Positions 33,493 to 46,111 are shown, counted from the stretch's first letter. The stretch is DNA of 64,000 nucleotides from Zygaena filipendulae (GCA_907165275.2 OU015672.1:7360501-7424500); one strand, 5' to 3'. Notes: generated by a model not told the origin, from the letters alone. Program-made: numbers and translations.

Positions 33493-34572
33493 ATATAAGA
33501 TATAAGCTATATAATAATAAACACTGAAACAACTTTAAAGTAATTATTTTAACTTTCATATTTTTAACAAAAGATAATATGAGAAAAATATTATTAAGAA
33601 AGATCTATACAATATAATTAGAACAGTTTCTACTGAAATAACTTGATACAATATTTAATTTAATTACAACAAGGCGAACTGCAACAGCACAATAGTGTAA
33701 GTAGCGACAATTCCTGCAAACAACGCCATAAATTCACCATCTATTACAAACATTCCACACGCCGTCATTTTACTGAACACTGCGTCCGTCAAACGGGAAA
33801 CGTTTTTGTACATTTGCCTTTCTTCGTCTGAAAGAAATAAACCAGATTTTAAAAGTTATTTTTATTAGCTACTAGATATTAAGGGTCAAATTTGGATAAG
33901 TACTTTATAAAACTCACATAGAAATTACAAACGAGCGATAGTTTCGTGGGGGGTAACGTGCTCGTTTGCGAAAGCTATGGTCTCAAGTTCGAGATCCTAC
34001 AACTTTTTTACCATAAATTAAAATTATTTTCCTTGTAGAAAATAATAAAATAAATTACCCATCCAATTTTCAAGATTAATATAATTTTGAATGGAGGCCC
34101 AGTTGATCTTAATATTTGGTAATTGTTATACCCTTGGTCCCTTCTACCACCGGGCCACCGCACCGAAAATCATTGAAATCCCCCTATCCACACGCCTGAG
34201 GTTCTTTTTGGTGGAACCTCAGCTGCTTAGGTATGTAATTACAATAATTTGATGTACCTACTAGCTACTAGTTAGCTTAGCTAGTTGACTAATTTTCTTT
34301 TAGTCCGTCATGTAGATTAAACAAAATTATTGGACAGTAACATTTTCATTATACCAAAAAATAAAAATCATTAGCCTTTTAAAACTTTGAAAAGTAATTG
34401 CTGCATTTTCCAACGAAGTCAATAATTATTTCGAGATCAATATCGGGCCAGTCCACAAATAAAACACTACTGAAGCTAAGCTATAAACTGCGCTTCGTTG
34501 CCCCGTTTTGACGATGACGTATGCGCGTATGTTGCCGACCATCTTACCCTATGTAAGATTAAACATGTAAGT

Positions 34573-35121
34573 TAGACATAGACATAGACATAACTTTATT
34601 TGGCATCACAAAATTTCTTAAAAGTAATACATGCATCAAATTTAAAATGGATCGTATATAGTTTCTGTGATGCCAAAATGGACACCGACTCAGCGGTTTT
34701 TCAGCGGAGCCCATACGGCGCGGGGATGCGTCCGCGCGATGCGATCGTATGTCTGCCCGCCAATTCAAATATATACACATTACATAGATAATGTACATAT
34801 ATATATTATATAGATACATAATATATTATAGTGATTTATTGATAGTAAATAGAATAATAATAAAAATAACATATTATGATATAATAGGATAGTAAAATCA
34901 TATATTCACATAGCAATATTTGTACATGATATTAAATAAGGAAATTATTCAAACAGTTTGGCCACCAATACTATACTCGTTTTTTTGCTGTAAAAAAGTT
35001 AGGCTTTTAGTTTGCTTTTAAAGCCATAAACTGATTTAAGCGCGCGTATTGGCGGAGGCAAGTTGTTCCAACATTTGGTGGCCGCATATTTGAAACTGCC
35101 GCGAAACGCAGCCGTGCAATG
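34573..35121 (-). mobile_element. 5'-truncated CR1-like LINE in GR5 intron 3
   Basis: About 545 bp present in GR5 but absent at the same place in GR4 (23552) and GR6 (40975). On the minus strand it begins with the C-terminal reverse transcriptase tail (FKYAATKCWNNLPPPIRAL, then FKSKLKA and stop). It ends with ATAAAGTTATGTCTATGTCTA. The site duplication is only about 3 bp (AAC). Insertion point: about 17 nt downstream of the exon 3 donor. Confidence 0.85.
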
Positions 35122-37345
35122 TTCCCTATGCTTTTACCTGAAGTAGCGCGTCCAGCCCTCACACTGCATGTAGACTTTGCTTTATATATTGTCAAATAGA
35201 ATTTTTCGCATTCTACGCATAAAATAACTTCCAACATGTAAGAAGTCAGCAGGTGGCATGTGATAAGAAAAATTGGGAGATTTTGAAATATAATTAAAAT
35301 CTGAAATGAGAGAATTAGATTTAAACATTAAGAAAAATTTGTAATAGTCAACTAGCTATGAATGTTGTTGGTCATAGCAAATCGGAGTCTGTAGTTTTTG
35401 CGCAATGCACGTACCACAGAGCAATTAAGTTATCTAGAGAGGACATTTAGGCGGGCCAGGTGCGCTACCGTTGCAAAGAAAGTTGGAGCAAATGCCCTAA
35501 CTTGCCCAAAACTTCTTTTGCTGCTATCTCAATTATATTTACCACATTATTAACGAAACTGTTAATTTTAAAAAAACAATGAAGTAAAAACATAGCCATA
35601 AACCGTTTAATACAAATCTTTACACTAATGAATGTTTTAGTGCGTGATAAATATCTAGTTTTGTATCCGAAAATCACCCGGTGATACTGGTTTTCATCTG
35701 TTTTCATTCAAAATTTAAAAAAATCAAAAATTAAAAAAAAATTTATTCCATAACCAAAAGTATTTTTGTTAATATGGTTTGTTGAACATCCTTTTAAGTA
35801 TAAATATATACTTGTGTCAGTATATCCAGCTCTTCCATATCGTTAGTAAAAAATAATATAAAACAAGATATACATTACAGTTAGAAAGTTTAAATCGTAT
35901 TTTATCGGTATTTTGTTAAAATAACAAAATACCGATTTCATTCAAAAGACATAAATACACGTACCTTCAATTATTATTGGTTTGTGATACGTGATACGAT
36001 TTGTGATCGGTTTTAATTCGGTACCAAGTCCGCTTGTGTCTGCCCGCTTGGGTTGCTCTGCTCACGAGCTCGTGGCGGGAGTGGAAATCTACTCCATATT
36101 TGGCTTGTCACCGACTTCAAACCGATCAGTGGCAGCACAAACCAATAATAATATTAGGTACGTGTATTTATGTCTTTTGAATTAAATCGGTATTTTGGTA
36201 TTTTTGGCTTTTTAATTTTGTATTTTTTCGGTTTCTATTTTTTTGTTAAAATTTTGTTTATATCTTGCTTTTCAGTGGGTTGGTTTGTAATTTATCTAAG
36301 TTACAATAGCCTAATGTCAACTGCTCATCACCTTTTACAAAATATTGCTTTTCCCGATGCACGGATAGGTACGTTAATTTTTGAGGAGTGCTCCCGGTAC
36401 ATTACTATCAGTTCCACTTCACCATATATGTATATTGTGACGAGAATAAATTGTTTAGAAAACAAATTAAAGCGAACGAATTGGAACCTGTGAAATACCT
36501 ATTATTGAGTAGTTCCGATGACCATCCGCGGTCTTCATCATCAGTTCCACTTTTTCAAATTTTCTTTTCGAAAGCAAATAAACTATTTACTATAAAAAAT
36601 ACCTAAATTGCCATAGGTGTGCCTATAAATTTTTAAGAGTTCCCTCGATTTCTCCAAGATCCCATCATCAGATCCTGACTTGGTGATAATGGAACCAATT
36701 TGGAAGTATCCTCTCTTAAACGAAAAAACAATTTCCCAAATCGCTCCAATCGGAACCCGTGAAATACGTATTATTATTGAGTAGTTCCGATGATCATCTG
36801 TGATCTTCGTCATCAGTTCCACTTCTTCAAATTTTGCTTTCCAAAAGCAAATGAACGATTTACTTTAAATAATACCCAAATCGCTACATTTTTGCCTATA
36901 ATTTTTGAAGAGTTCCCTCGATTTCTCCAAGATCCCATCATCAGATCCCGACTTGGTGGCAATAGGACCTAAGTTGCAGCATACCCTTTCAAACGGAAAA
37001 GAATTATCAAAATCGGTTCACGCAGTCGAAAGTTATGGTAACAAACATAAAAAAAAACACGCGTCGAATTGATAACCTCCTCCCTTTTGGGAAGTTGGTT
37101 AAGAATGAATCCCTATTTCCTTCGGTCACGGCCTCACGCATGAACGGCTGGACCGATCACCATTAAATTCTGCACGTTCTCAGGGGTACCTACAGACAAG
37201 GACATTGGGTACTTTTTATCCCGGAATTCCCGCATAAACTCCGATATTACCGCGGGTGAAACCGCAGGGGACAGCTTGTCTGTTAAAAAACAGTCGCGGT
37301 TAAAACTACGGCAGTAATCACTTATTGATCGCTGATTTCACCTCT

Positions 37346-37661
37346 TATGGCCGCACTCAGAGTCGTTTTAGTGATTATCTACTTAATTATAATTAAAGAT
37401 TTTTAAATCAAAATTGCCGCATTAGAGACGTTCATTAAATTGATGTTAATTGGCATTTGACTTATTACAATATTATAAGCTTATTATAACTTATTATAAG
37501 TTTATAGCTTAGTGTGGGATCAAGTAGATCTGTGTGTTGTGAAGTGGATTATTATTATTATTATAATAAATTTAGGTTAATGCCAACTAACATATCAGGA
37601 ACAACAAGAATCTTTACTTAAAATTAAGTAATCATTAAAACGACTCTGAGTGCGGCCGTTA
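37346..37661. mobile_element. foldback MITE family C in GR5 intron 2
   Basis: Same element as in GR4, enlarged by about 100 bp at 37470-37560. That insert includes GATCAAGTAGATCTGTGTGTTG, a sequence also present in the 951 bp repeat at the left edge of the window (inverted at about 468-486). Confidence 0.75.
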
Positions 37662-39253
37662 AAATTAAAACTAATGTTAATTATAAATAATTATTATTTC
37701 AATTGACTTACTCGGAACAGCGACCCATGTTCCATACCCTTCTGAACATATATCATTGTGAAAATAAATATAAGTTGCACATGGAAAAATACCTAAAAAA
37801 GAAGTTTATGTGAAAAAAATCAATATATCGTTATTGACGACCAACCTCTTTTCTAACTGGCCGCCTTTTATAAGTTCTTTTTATACATACTATTTTTAAA
37901 AATATTTAGCCTTTTATGTCTACAATTTTGTTTCTTCTCTTCTTGTCAAAATATAAAGGAATTTACATTTTAAAATTGCGCTTAGTTATTTTATTAATCT
38001 TTAATCGTATTATTATAACAACATAATTATTATGTGGACCGAAAAATTTGTTCCTCCCACTCTATGGTCCTGTAAGTCTGCCACAATTGTAGCTTTAAAA
38101 ATAAATTGATCAATTTATATAATATTTATTGAAAGTTTAGTTGTTATGTCTGATCAAATTTATTACGACCGAACTATGTAAAAATCAACTGTAACTTTCT
38201 TTCCCTTTATTAATACGTACCGAAAATCCAAATACATTTTTGTATAGATCATAAGTTTCTAAAATCTTTACATAAATATGAAAATGTTTCTTGTAATCAA
38301 TGTTTACTTCGTCTGTTCTCATATCGATTTGAGGTTGAACTTCTCTTTGATCGTCACAATTTATATGATCCAGCCACAATTCCGAATATTTTCTGAGTAG
38401 TTTCATTATTGTGTATGCGTACAGTATATTACATTGAAAATAAAGATACTTAAAATTGTAAAGACAAAACCAAAATGTCAAAATATTTACATCTGATAAA
38501 AAGTTATAAAAAAAATCGAAAACTTGAGTGAATGCAAGGGCGATAGTTAGGAGCCAACATTTTAAAATAAATAATGACAGGTATCTTTGGTTAAGATTCA
38601 GATATTAGTTGATCTCCTGTAATTTCAGTACAATCCGAATGTTTTTATCACTTGTTTGAACAGTATGCAGAGTGTGTGAAATAAATGCTGTACAATAATT
38701 CACTGTTATCATTATCTCGCCAAGTTTTACCAAGAAACTTGATATATGAACAACATAATTAAGCATCACGAAACACCAAATTCGTGCAACAATTGCAATT
38801 AACAAAAAACAAAACGCTCCGACATTTTGTGCGACAAGTCTCGGTGTTATGAAGTTGTCTCGTATATTGTATTTCGAATGTAAAAACAATGATTGCAACA
38901 TATTCAACGGACGAACTATTCTCTGTATATCGCTATCAACTATATTATTTATAAGAACTTCATTGTTTTGTATGGTAATAATATTGTCATCGTTCATTTT
39001 AGTTTTATCAAAATAATTCATCATACGCATCAATATTATTAAGTGGCAATATCTTACATGCAGACAAAGATTTATTATGATGAAGAATAGACACCCTTTG
39101 AAACGTGAGGCAGTTGAACTTTATTATTTACTTAATAATTGAGTAAATAATAAAGATTATTAATTTAATTAAAATTAATAATCAACCAAATAATAAAGTT
39201 GATAAAAAAATTCCTGATAATAAACATAACTAAACTTATCTACCCAATTACAA

Positions 39254-39406
39254 GTTGGACCAATTGCGGATTGAACCATTTGCGAATTGGACCATTTGCG
39301 AATTGAACTATTTGCGAATTGGACCCTTTGGGAATTGGACCATTTGCGCCCTGGAAGATTTGCTAATTGAATGATTGGACCATTTGCGAATTGGACGAAA
39401 TGCGCC
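39254..39406 (+). repeat. 16 bp minisatellite upstream of GR5
   Basis: Units of GCGAATTGGACCATTT, about two more than in the GR4 array, 250-410 bp upstream of the GR5 start codon. The copy-number difference shows the array is unstable. Confidence 0.85.
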
Positions 39407-40069
39407 CGAACGCTTTTTCAGAGTTATTATAGTCAACTTTTGCTGGTTCCGTTTGCTTTCAAGACGAAGCAAATTGTAACTGCAAACAGAAACAGCTATT
39501 TTAAAAACCTCTTTGAGAATCTATTGCTGTTTATTTTTTTTGCTGGAACGTCCTAATTGCTTTAACTTTCTAATACATATTTATGTTTCGAACTTATTGT
39601 ATCTACTCTAAACTATGTCTGTGTCTAAAAAGTACTTTCTTAATACTCGGAGTATAAAATCAATCGATCATTACACACCATACAACTAATTATACTTATC
39701 TACTGTCATGTTTTCTGTTAAGTTATTTCAGGGAATTCTAGCATTTTTATATGGCAACACTAATATAAAATAAAATAAAATGAAACTTTACAATAATATA
39801 GCTTATACATCAGATTAACACATAGGGTACTTTTTATCCCAGAATTCCCGCGGGAACTTCGATTTTACCGCGGGTGAAACCGCGGGGCACAGCTAGTAAG
39901 ATACTACCTATATAATAATAAACACTGAAACCACTTTAAGTTATTATTTTAAGTTTTCATATTTTTAACAAAAGATAATATGAGAAAAATATTATTAAGA
40001 AAGAAGATATCTATACAATATAATTAGAACAGTTTCTACTGAAATAACTCAATACAATATTTAATTTAA

Positions 40070-43000
40070 TTACAACAAGGCGAACTGCAACAGCACAATA
40101 GTGTAAGTAGCGACAATTCTTGCAAACAACGCCATAAATTCACCATCTAATACAAACATTCCACACGCCGCCATTTTACTGAACACTGCGTCCGTCAAAC
40201 GGGAAACGTTTTTGTACATTTGCCTTTCTTCGTCTGAAAGAAATAAACCAGATTTTAAAAGTTATTTTTATTAGCTACTAGATATTAAGGGTCAAATTTG
40301 GATAAGTACTTTATAAAACTCACATAGAAATTACAAACGAGCGATAGTCTCGTGGGGGGTAACGTGCTCGTTTGCGAAAGCTATGGTCTCAAGTTCGAGA
40401 TCCTACAACTTTTTTACCATAAATTAAAATTATTTTCCTTGTAGAAACTAATAAAATAAATTACCCATCCAATTTTCAAGATTAATATAATTTTGAATGG
40501 AGGCCCATTTGATCATAATATTTGGTAATTGTTATACCCTTGGTCCCTTCTACCACCGGGCCACCGCACCGAAAATCATTGAAATCCCCCTATCCACATG
40601 TCTGAGGGTCTTTTTGGTGGAACCTCAGCTGCTTAGGTATATAATTACAATAATTTGATGTACCTACTACCTACTAGTTAGCTTAGCTAGTTGACTAATT
40701 TTCTTTTAGTCCGTCATGTAGATTAAAAAAAAATATTGGACAGTAACATTTTCATTATACCAAAAAATAAAAATCATTAGCCTTTTAAAACTTTGAAAAG
40801 TAATTGCTGCATTTTCCAACGAAGTCAATAATTTTTTCTACATCAATATCGGGCCAGTCCACAAATAAAACACTACTGAAGCTAAGCTATAAACTGCGCT
40901 TCGTTGCCCCGTTTTGACGATGACGTATGCGCAATGTTGCCGACCATCTTACCCTATGTAGGATTAAACATGTAAGTTCCCTATGCTTTTACCTGAAGTA
41001 GCGCGTCCAGCCCTCACACTGCATGTAGACTTTGCTTTATATATTGTCAAATAGAATTTTTCGCATTCTACGCATAACATAACTTCCAACATGTAAGAAG
41101 TCAGCAGGTGGCAGGTGATAATAAACATTGGGAAATTTCTAAATATAGATAAAGTCTGAAATGAGAGCAATAGATTTAAACATTATGGAAAATTTGTAAT
41201 AGTCAACTAGCTATGAATGTTGTTGGTCATAGCAAATCGGAGTCTGTAATTTTGGCGCAATGTACGCACCACAGAGCAAATAAGTTAACTAGAGAGGATA
41301 TGTAGGCGGGGCAGGCGCGCTACCGTTGCAAAGCAAGTTAGAGCAAATGCTCTAACTTGCCCCAAAACTTCTTTTGCTGCCATCCCAAGAATATTTACCA
41401 CAATATTCCCAAAACTGTGAATTTCGAAAACAATGACTAAGTAAAAACATAATCATAAAGCGTTTAATACATTTCTAATGTTTAAGTGCGTGATGAATCA
41501 CCGGGCGACACTGGTTTTCATCTATTTGCATACTAAACTAAGTTGATGTCCCTTCTATTTGTTATTTTCTGTTCTGTGGTCCTGACCACTCGTGACAGCT
41601 AAAACTGCGAATTAAAAAAAAAAAAACCAGTGAAGTAAAAACATAACCATAAAGCGTTTAATACATTTCTTTACATTAATGAATGTTTTAGTGCGTGATG
41701 AATATCTAGTTTTGTTTTGTATCCGAAAATCACCCGGCGACACTGGTTTTCATCTGTTTTCATACTAAACTACGTTGATGTCCTTTCTATCTATTGTTTT
41801 CTGTTCAGCGTGGTTAACCAAGTTATCATTCCACAATCGTTGACGCATAGAAAACATATTTTACGAACCGTCATGTCACTTGGTCAGCCGATCAAAACTC
41901 TAGTTTTTAACCGACTTCCAAAAAGGAGGAGGTTCTATGTTCGATTGTATGTATGTCTTTTTTTTAATGTATGTTCACCGATTACTCAAAGACGGTTGGA
42001 CCGATTTAGAAAATTCTTTTTTTGTTTGAAAGGGTATACTCCCAATTAGGTCCCATTGCCACGAAATCGGGATCTGATGATGGGATCTTGGAGAAATCGA
42101 GGGAACTCTTCAAAAATTATAGGCACACCTATAGCGATTTGGGTATTTTTTATAGTAAATCGTTCATTTGCTTTTGGAAAGCAAAATTTGAAGAAGTGGA
42201 ACTGATGATAAAGACCACAGATGGTCATCGGATCTACTCAATAATAGGTATTTCACGGGTTCCGAGTCGTTAATTTTAATATGGTTTGTAAGCGATTTAT
42301 GCTCATCACAATGTATATGGTGAAGTGGAACTGATGGCGATGTACTAGGAGAACTCCTCAACAATTAACGTGCCTGCGTCGGGAAAAGCATTATTTTGTA
42401 AAAGGTAATGAGCAGTTGACATTAGGCTAAACTAACTTAAAGAAATTACGAACTAACTCACTTAAAAGTGAGAAATAAACAAAATTTTAGTAAAAAAATT
42501 AAAATCGACTTCCAAAAACACAAAAATAAAAAGCTAAAAATAACAAAATACCGATATAATCCAAAAGACAAAAAACACACGTAATATTATTATTGGTTTG
42601 TGCTACCACTGATCGGTTTGAATTCAGTGACAAGCCCGCTGGTGTCTGCCCACTTGGGTTGTTCTGCTCACGAAGAGCTGGTGGCGGGAGTCGACTTAGC
42701 CCATGTACCCCCTCCATATTTGGCTTGTCACCGACTTCATACCGATCAGTGGTAGCACAAACCAATAATAATATTACGTGTGTTTTTTGTCTTTTGGATT
42801 ATATCGGTATTTTGTTATTTTTAGCTTTTTATTTTTGTGTTTTTGGAAGTCGATTTTAATTTTTTTACTAAAATTTGTTTATTTCTCACTTTTAAGTGAG
42901 TCAGTTCGTAATTTCTTTAAGTTAGTTTAGCCTAATGTCAACTGCTCATCACCTTTTACAAAATAATGCTTTTCCCGACGCAGGCACGTTAATTGTTGAG

Positions 43001-45607
43001 GAGTTCTCCTAGTACATCGCCATCAGTTACACTTCACCATATACATTGTGACGAGCATAAATCGTTTAGAAACCATATTAAAATTAACGGCTCGGAACCC
43101 GTGAAATACCTATTATTGAGTAGATCCGATGACCATCTGTGGTCTTTATCAGCAGTTCCACTTCTTCAAATTTTGCTCTATATAATATTAGTGCAGGTAT
43201 AAAAGTGATTCCCTATTTGCCTTGATCACGGCCTCGCGCGTGATCGGCTGGACCGATCACCATTAAATTTTGCATTCACGTTTTGGGGGTACCTACTGAC
43301 AAGGACATTGGGTACTTTTTATCCCGGAATTCCCGCATAAACTCCGATATTACCGCTGTCTGTTAAAAAACAGTTGCGGTTAAAACTGCGGCAGTTATTA
43401 ATAAGATCGCTGGTTCACATTTTACGGCCGCACTCAGAGAAGTTTTAGTGATTACCTACTTGATTATAAGTAAAGATTTTTAAATCGAAATTTCCTCATT
43501 AGAGACGTACATTAAATCAATGTTAGTTGGCATTTGACTAATTATAATAAATGTAGGTTAATGCCAAGTAACATGTCAGGAACAACAAGAGTCTTTACTT
43601 AAAATTAAGTTATCATTAAAACGACTCAGAGTGCGGCCGTTAAAGTTAAAACTAATGTTAATCTTCTATACTTACTTATAATAAAACTGTAGAGAGGTCA
43701 ATTCTGTACATTGAATATAGATTCAAAATTAATATTGGAGGATGAATGGTGATCGACACTGATGCCAAAAATGCAATCAGTACATTTTTTGTCTGTCTGT
43801 CTGTCTGTCTGTATGTGCACGCATGGGTCAAAAACCACTGAAAGGATTTTAACCAAACTTGGTACGATTGTAGTCCATACTCCTGGGCAGGTTATAGGCT
43901 ATATAACATAACACTAAGGCACATGGGAGCTGAGCAGTGACGATAAATTTGTAGCAAGTCGGATGAAAATGCGCTTTCGAGCTCTTATCCTCGCATACGT
44001 TTACTCAATCACGCAAAAACGGCTGAACGGATTTGGATGAAATTTGGCAAGCACTTTGTCAGGGTACAGAAGGACATAGGGTACTTTTCATCCCGGAATT
44101 CCCGCGGGAACTCCGAAATTACCGCGAGTGAAACCGCGGGGCACAGCTAGTTATAAATAATTATTTCAATTGACTTACTCGGAACAGCGTCTCATTTTCC
44201 ATACCCTTCTGAACATATATCATTGTGAAAATAAATATAAGTTGCACATGGAAGTAAACCTAAAAAAGAAGTTTATGTGAAAAAACATCAATATATCGTA
44301 TTGTTATAACAACATAATCATTATGTGGACCGAAAAATTTGTTGCTCCCACTCTATGGTCCTGTAAGTCTGTCACAATGGGCATGTTGACTAATTTTTAT
44401 TTTTAGTCCGTCTTGTAGATTATTAAAAAATATTGGACACGTATTTTTTCTTTTTTTACGTAATCAAAAAATAACGGCGATATATTGAGTTGAAATTTCG
44501 CGTGACGTCACTATTCTGACAGTTTGTATGGCGGTTTTAACGGTTAGTGACGTCACGACCCCCTCACCCTAAACTTTAATGCGCTTTATCTCTGTATATT
44601 TTAATTTATTTAAAAAAGCAAAATATACGTGTCTATTATTTTTTTATTTTCTGACGGACTAATTACAATTTTGATTTTCAAAAGTAGTCCACATCCCCAT
44701 TGTAGCTTTAAAAATAAATTGATCAATTTATATAATATTTATTGAAAGTTCAGTTGTTCTGTCTGATCAAATTTATTACGATCGAACTATGTAAAAATCA
44801 ACTGTAACTTTCTTTCCCTTTATTAATACGTACCGAAAATCCAAATACATTTTTGTATAGATCATAAGTTTCTAAAATCTTTACATAAATATGAAAATGT
44901 TTCTTGTGATCAATGTTTACTTCGTCTGTTCTCATATGTATTTGAGGTTGAACTTCTCTTTGATCTTCACAATTTATATGATCCAGCCACAATTCCGAAT
45001 ATTTTCTGAGTAGTTTCATAATTGTGTATGCGTACAGTATATTACATTGAAAATAAAGATACTTAAAAGTGTTAAGACAAAACCAAAATTTCAAAATATT
45101 TACATCTGATATAAAGTTATAAAAAAATTCTAAAACATGAGTGAATGCAAGGGCGATAGTTAGGAGCCAACATTTAAAAACAAATGATGACAGGTATCTT
45201 TGGTTGAGATTCAGATATTTGTTGATCTCCTGTACTTTCAGTACAATCCGAATGTTTTTATCACTCGTTTGAACAGTATTCAGAGTGTGTGAAATAAATG
45301 TTGTACAATAATTCACTGTTATCATAATCTCGCCAAGTTTCACCAAGATACTTGATTTACGAACAACATAAAGTATCACGAAACGCCAAATTCGTGCAAC
45401 AATTGCAATTAACAAAACACAAAACGCTCCGACATTTTGTAAAGTATGTCTGGGTGTTATGAAGTTGTCTCGTATATTGTATTTCGAATGTAAAAACAAT
45501 GATTGCAACATATTCAACGGACGAACTATTCTCTGTATATCGCTATCGACTATATTATTTATAAGAACTTCATTGTTTTGTATGGTAATAATATTGTCAT
45601 CGTTCAT
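40070..45607 (-). CDS. gustatory receptor GR6 (7TM, four exons, 393 aa)
   Basis: Exons on the minus strand are 45607-44834, 44259-44179, 41155-40993 and 40233-40070. They total 1182 nt, one codon shorter than GR4, with phases 0, 0 and 1. It starts MNDDNIITIQNNEV. Exon 2 begins VYFHVQLIFI, exon 3 contains VECEKFYLTIYKAKS, and exon 4 ends TYTIVLLQFALL. No stop or frameshift is seen, so among the three young copies GR4 and GR6 remain open. Intron 2 carries a long inverted repeat and a Helitron whose CTAG end is 28 nt from the exon 2 donor. Intron 1 carries a full MITE A. Family role: taste-neuron channel; ligand unknown. Confidence 0.92.
41909..43180. mobile_element. long foldback element in GR6 intron 2
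   Basis: The left end reads AACCGACTTCCAAAAAGGAGG. Arms at 42181-42636 and 42722-43176 are inverted copies about 455 bp long, nearly free of indels, around an 85 bp spacer. The arms share GGTTTGTGCTACCACTGATC, GCAGTTGACATTAGGC and CAGATGGTCATCGGATCTAC. The related elements in GR4 and GR5 have only one arm. Short open frames in the two arms mirror one another and are not genes. Confidence 0.9.
43423..43642. mobile_element. foldback MITE family C in GR6 intron 2
   Basis: Third orthologous copy, with ends TTTACGGCCGCACTCAGAG and GACTCAGAGTGCGGCCGTTA. It ends 20 bp before the Helitron at 43662. Confidence 0.8.
43662..44150 (+). mobile_element. Lep1-type Helitron with proven empty site
   Basis: A 489 bp insertion. 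GR5 reads CTAATGTTAATTATAAATAA (about 37669-37688), whereas GR6 has TCTTCTATACTTA...CACAGCTAG inserted between that A and T. So the element starts TC, ends CTAG and inserts between A and T without a target duplication, exactly as Helitrons do. A GC-rich hairpin (CCGCGAGTG...CCGCGGGG) precedes the CTAG end. No coding capacity. Confidence 0.92.
44376..44701 (-). mobile_element. MITE family A with empty-site comparison
   Basis: A full copy in GR6 intron 1, from AATGGGCATGTTGAC to CACATCCCCATT, with both GTGACGTCAC palindromes. The GR4 and GR5 introns read GCCACAATTGTAGC at this place, so the insertion duplicated at most an AT dinucleotide. Confidence 0.88.
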
Positions 45608-45990
45608 TTTGTTTTTTTTTTTTGTTTTTTTTTTTCAATTTATCGAATCCGAAAGAAAGACGATACTGCTTGTATGAAGTCGAACACTAGTTTCATTTTA
45701 TTTTTATTTTATACTATCATTAATTTATCATTTGCATCAATTTTATTACGTGGCAATATCTTACATACAAACAAAGATTTATTATAATCTAGAATAGACT
45801 TTCCTTCAAACATGAGGCAGTGGAACTTTTTAAAGCACTAATTGACTTATGCCGGTTCCGTTTGCTTTCAAACAGAAAAGCAAGTCGTCAACGAAAACAA
45901 CAATAAAAAAATAAAAATGAAATTCTGTAAGTATAATTTTTTTTAACAGGTCTTAGTTTAGTTTTGAAATAATGGTTAAAGTATAGTATA
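45608..45990. other. GR6 upstream region
   Basis: Retains the block GGTTCCGTTTGCTTTCAA shared with the upstream regions of GR4 (32499) and GR5 (39446) but lacks their minisatellite. No clear core promoter could be assigned. Confidence 0.4.
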
Positions 45991-46011
45991 TGAACCGTTG
46001 ATTTTTGGGTT

Positions 46012-46046
46012 GGGGGGAGGGGGGAGGGGGGTGGAGGGGGGAGGGT
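46012..46046 (+). other. G-rich tract, G-quadruplex candidate
   Basis: Six runs of four or more guanines (GGGG, GGGGGG and similar) within 35 nt, separated by 1-3 nt, followed by another GGGGGG near 46062. It lies about 405 bp upstream of the GR6 start codon and 65 bp before the 142 bp array. Confidence 0.75.
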
Positions 46047-46111
46047 AAGCCTCTCCTAAAACGGGGGGTTGCGGAAACCCGTAGTTTTTTTTTATGAATT
46101 TTTTAAAAATG

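Larger units (their letters stand above)
33664..38997 (-). pseudogene. gustatory receptor GR5, pseudogene with one nonsense codon
   Basis: Exons on the minus strand are 38997-38221, 37792-37712, 35300-35138 and 33827-33664. Sizes and phases match GR4 (1185 nt). The only coding lesion I see is at 38607-38605, codon 131, where the AAA (Lys) of GR4 has become TAA. The frame is open on both sides, and exons 2-4 and their splice sites are intact (exon 4 ends TYTIVLLQFALL). A 5'-truncated LINE sits about 17 nt past the exon 3 donor. This is a young pseudogene, or a polymorphic null allele, or a readthrough gene. Apart from the stop it would encode 394 residues. Confidence 0.88.

Noticed and set aside
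42499..42859. Two 88-residue ORFs (MVCATTDR...) as genuine paralogous small genes
   Set aside because: They lie on opposite strands at mirror positions of the long palindrome and share frame only because the arms are inverted copies of a transposon.
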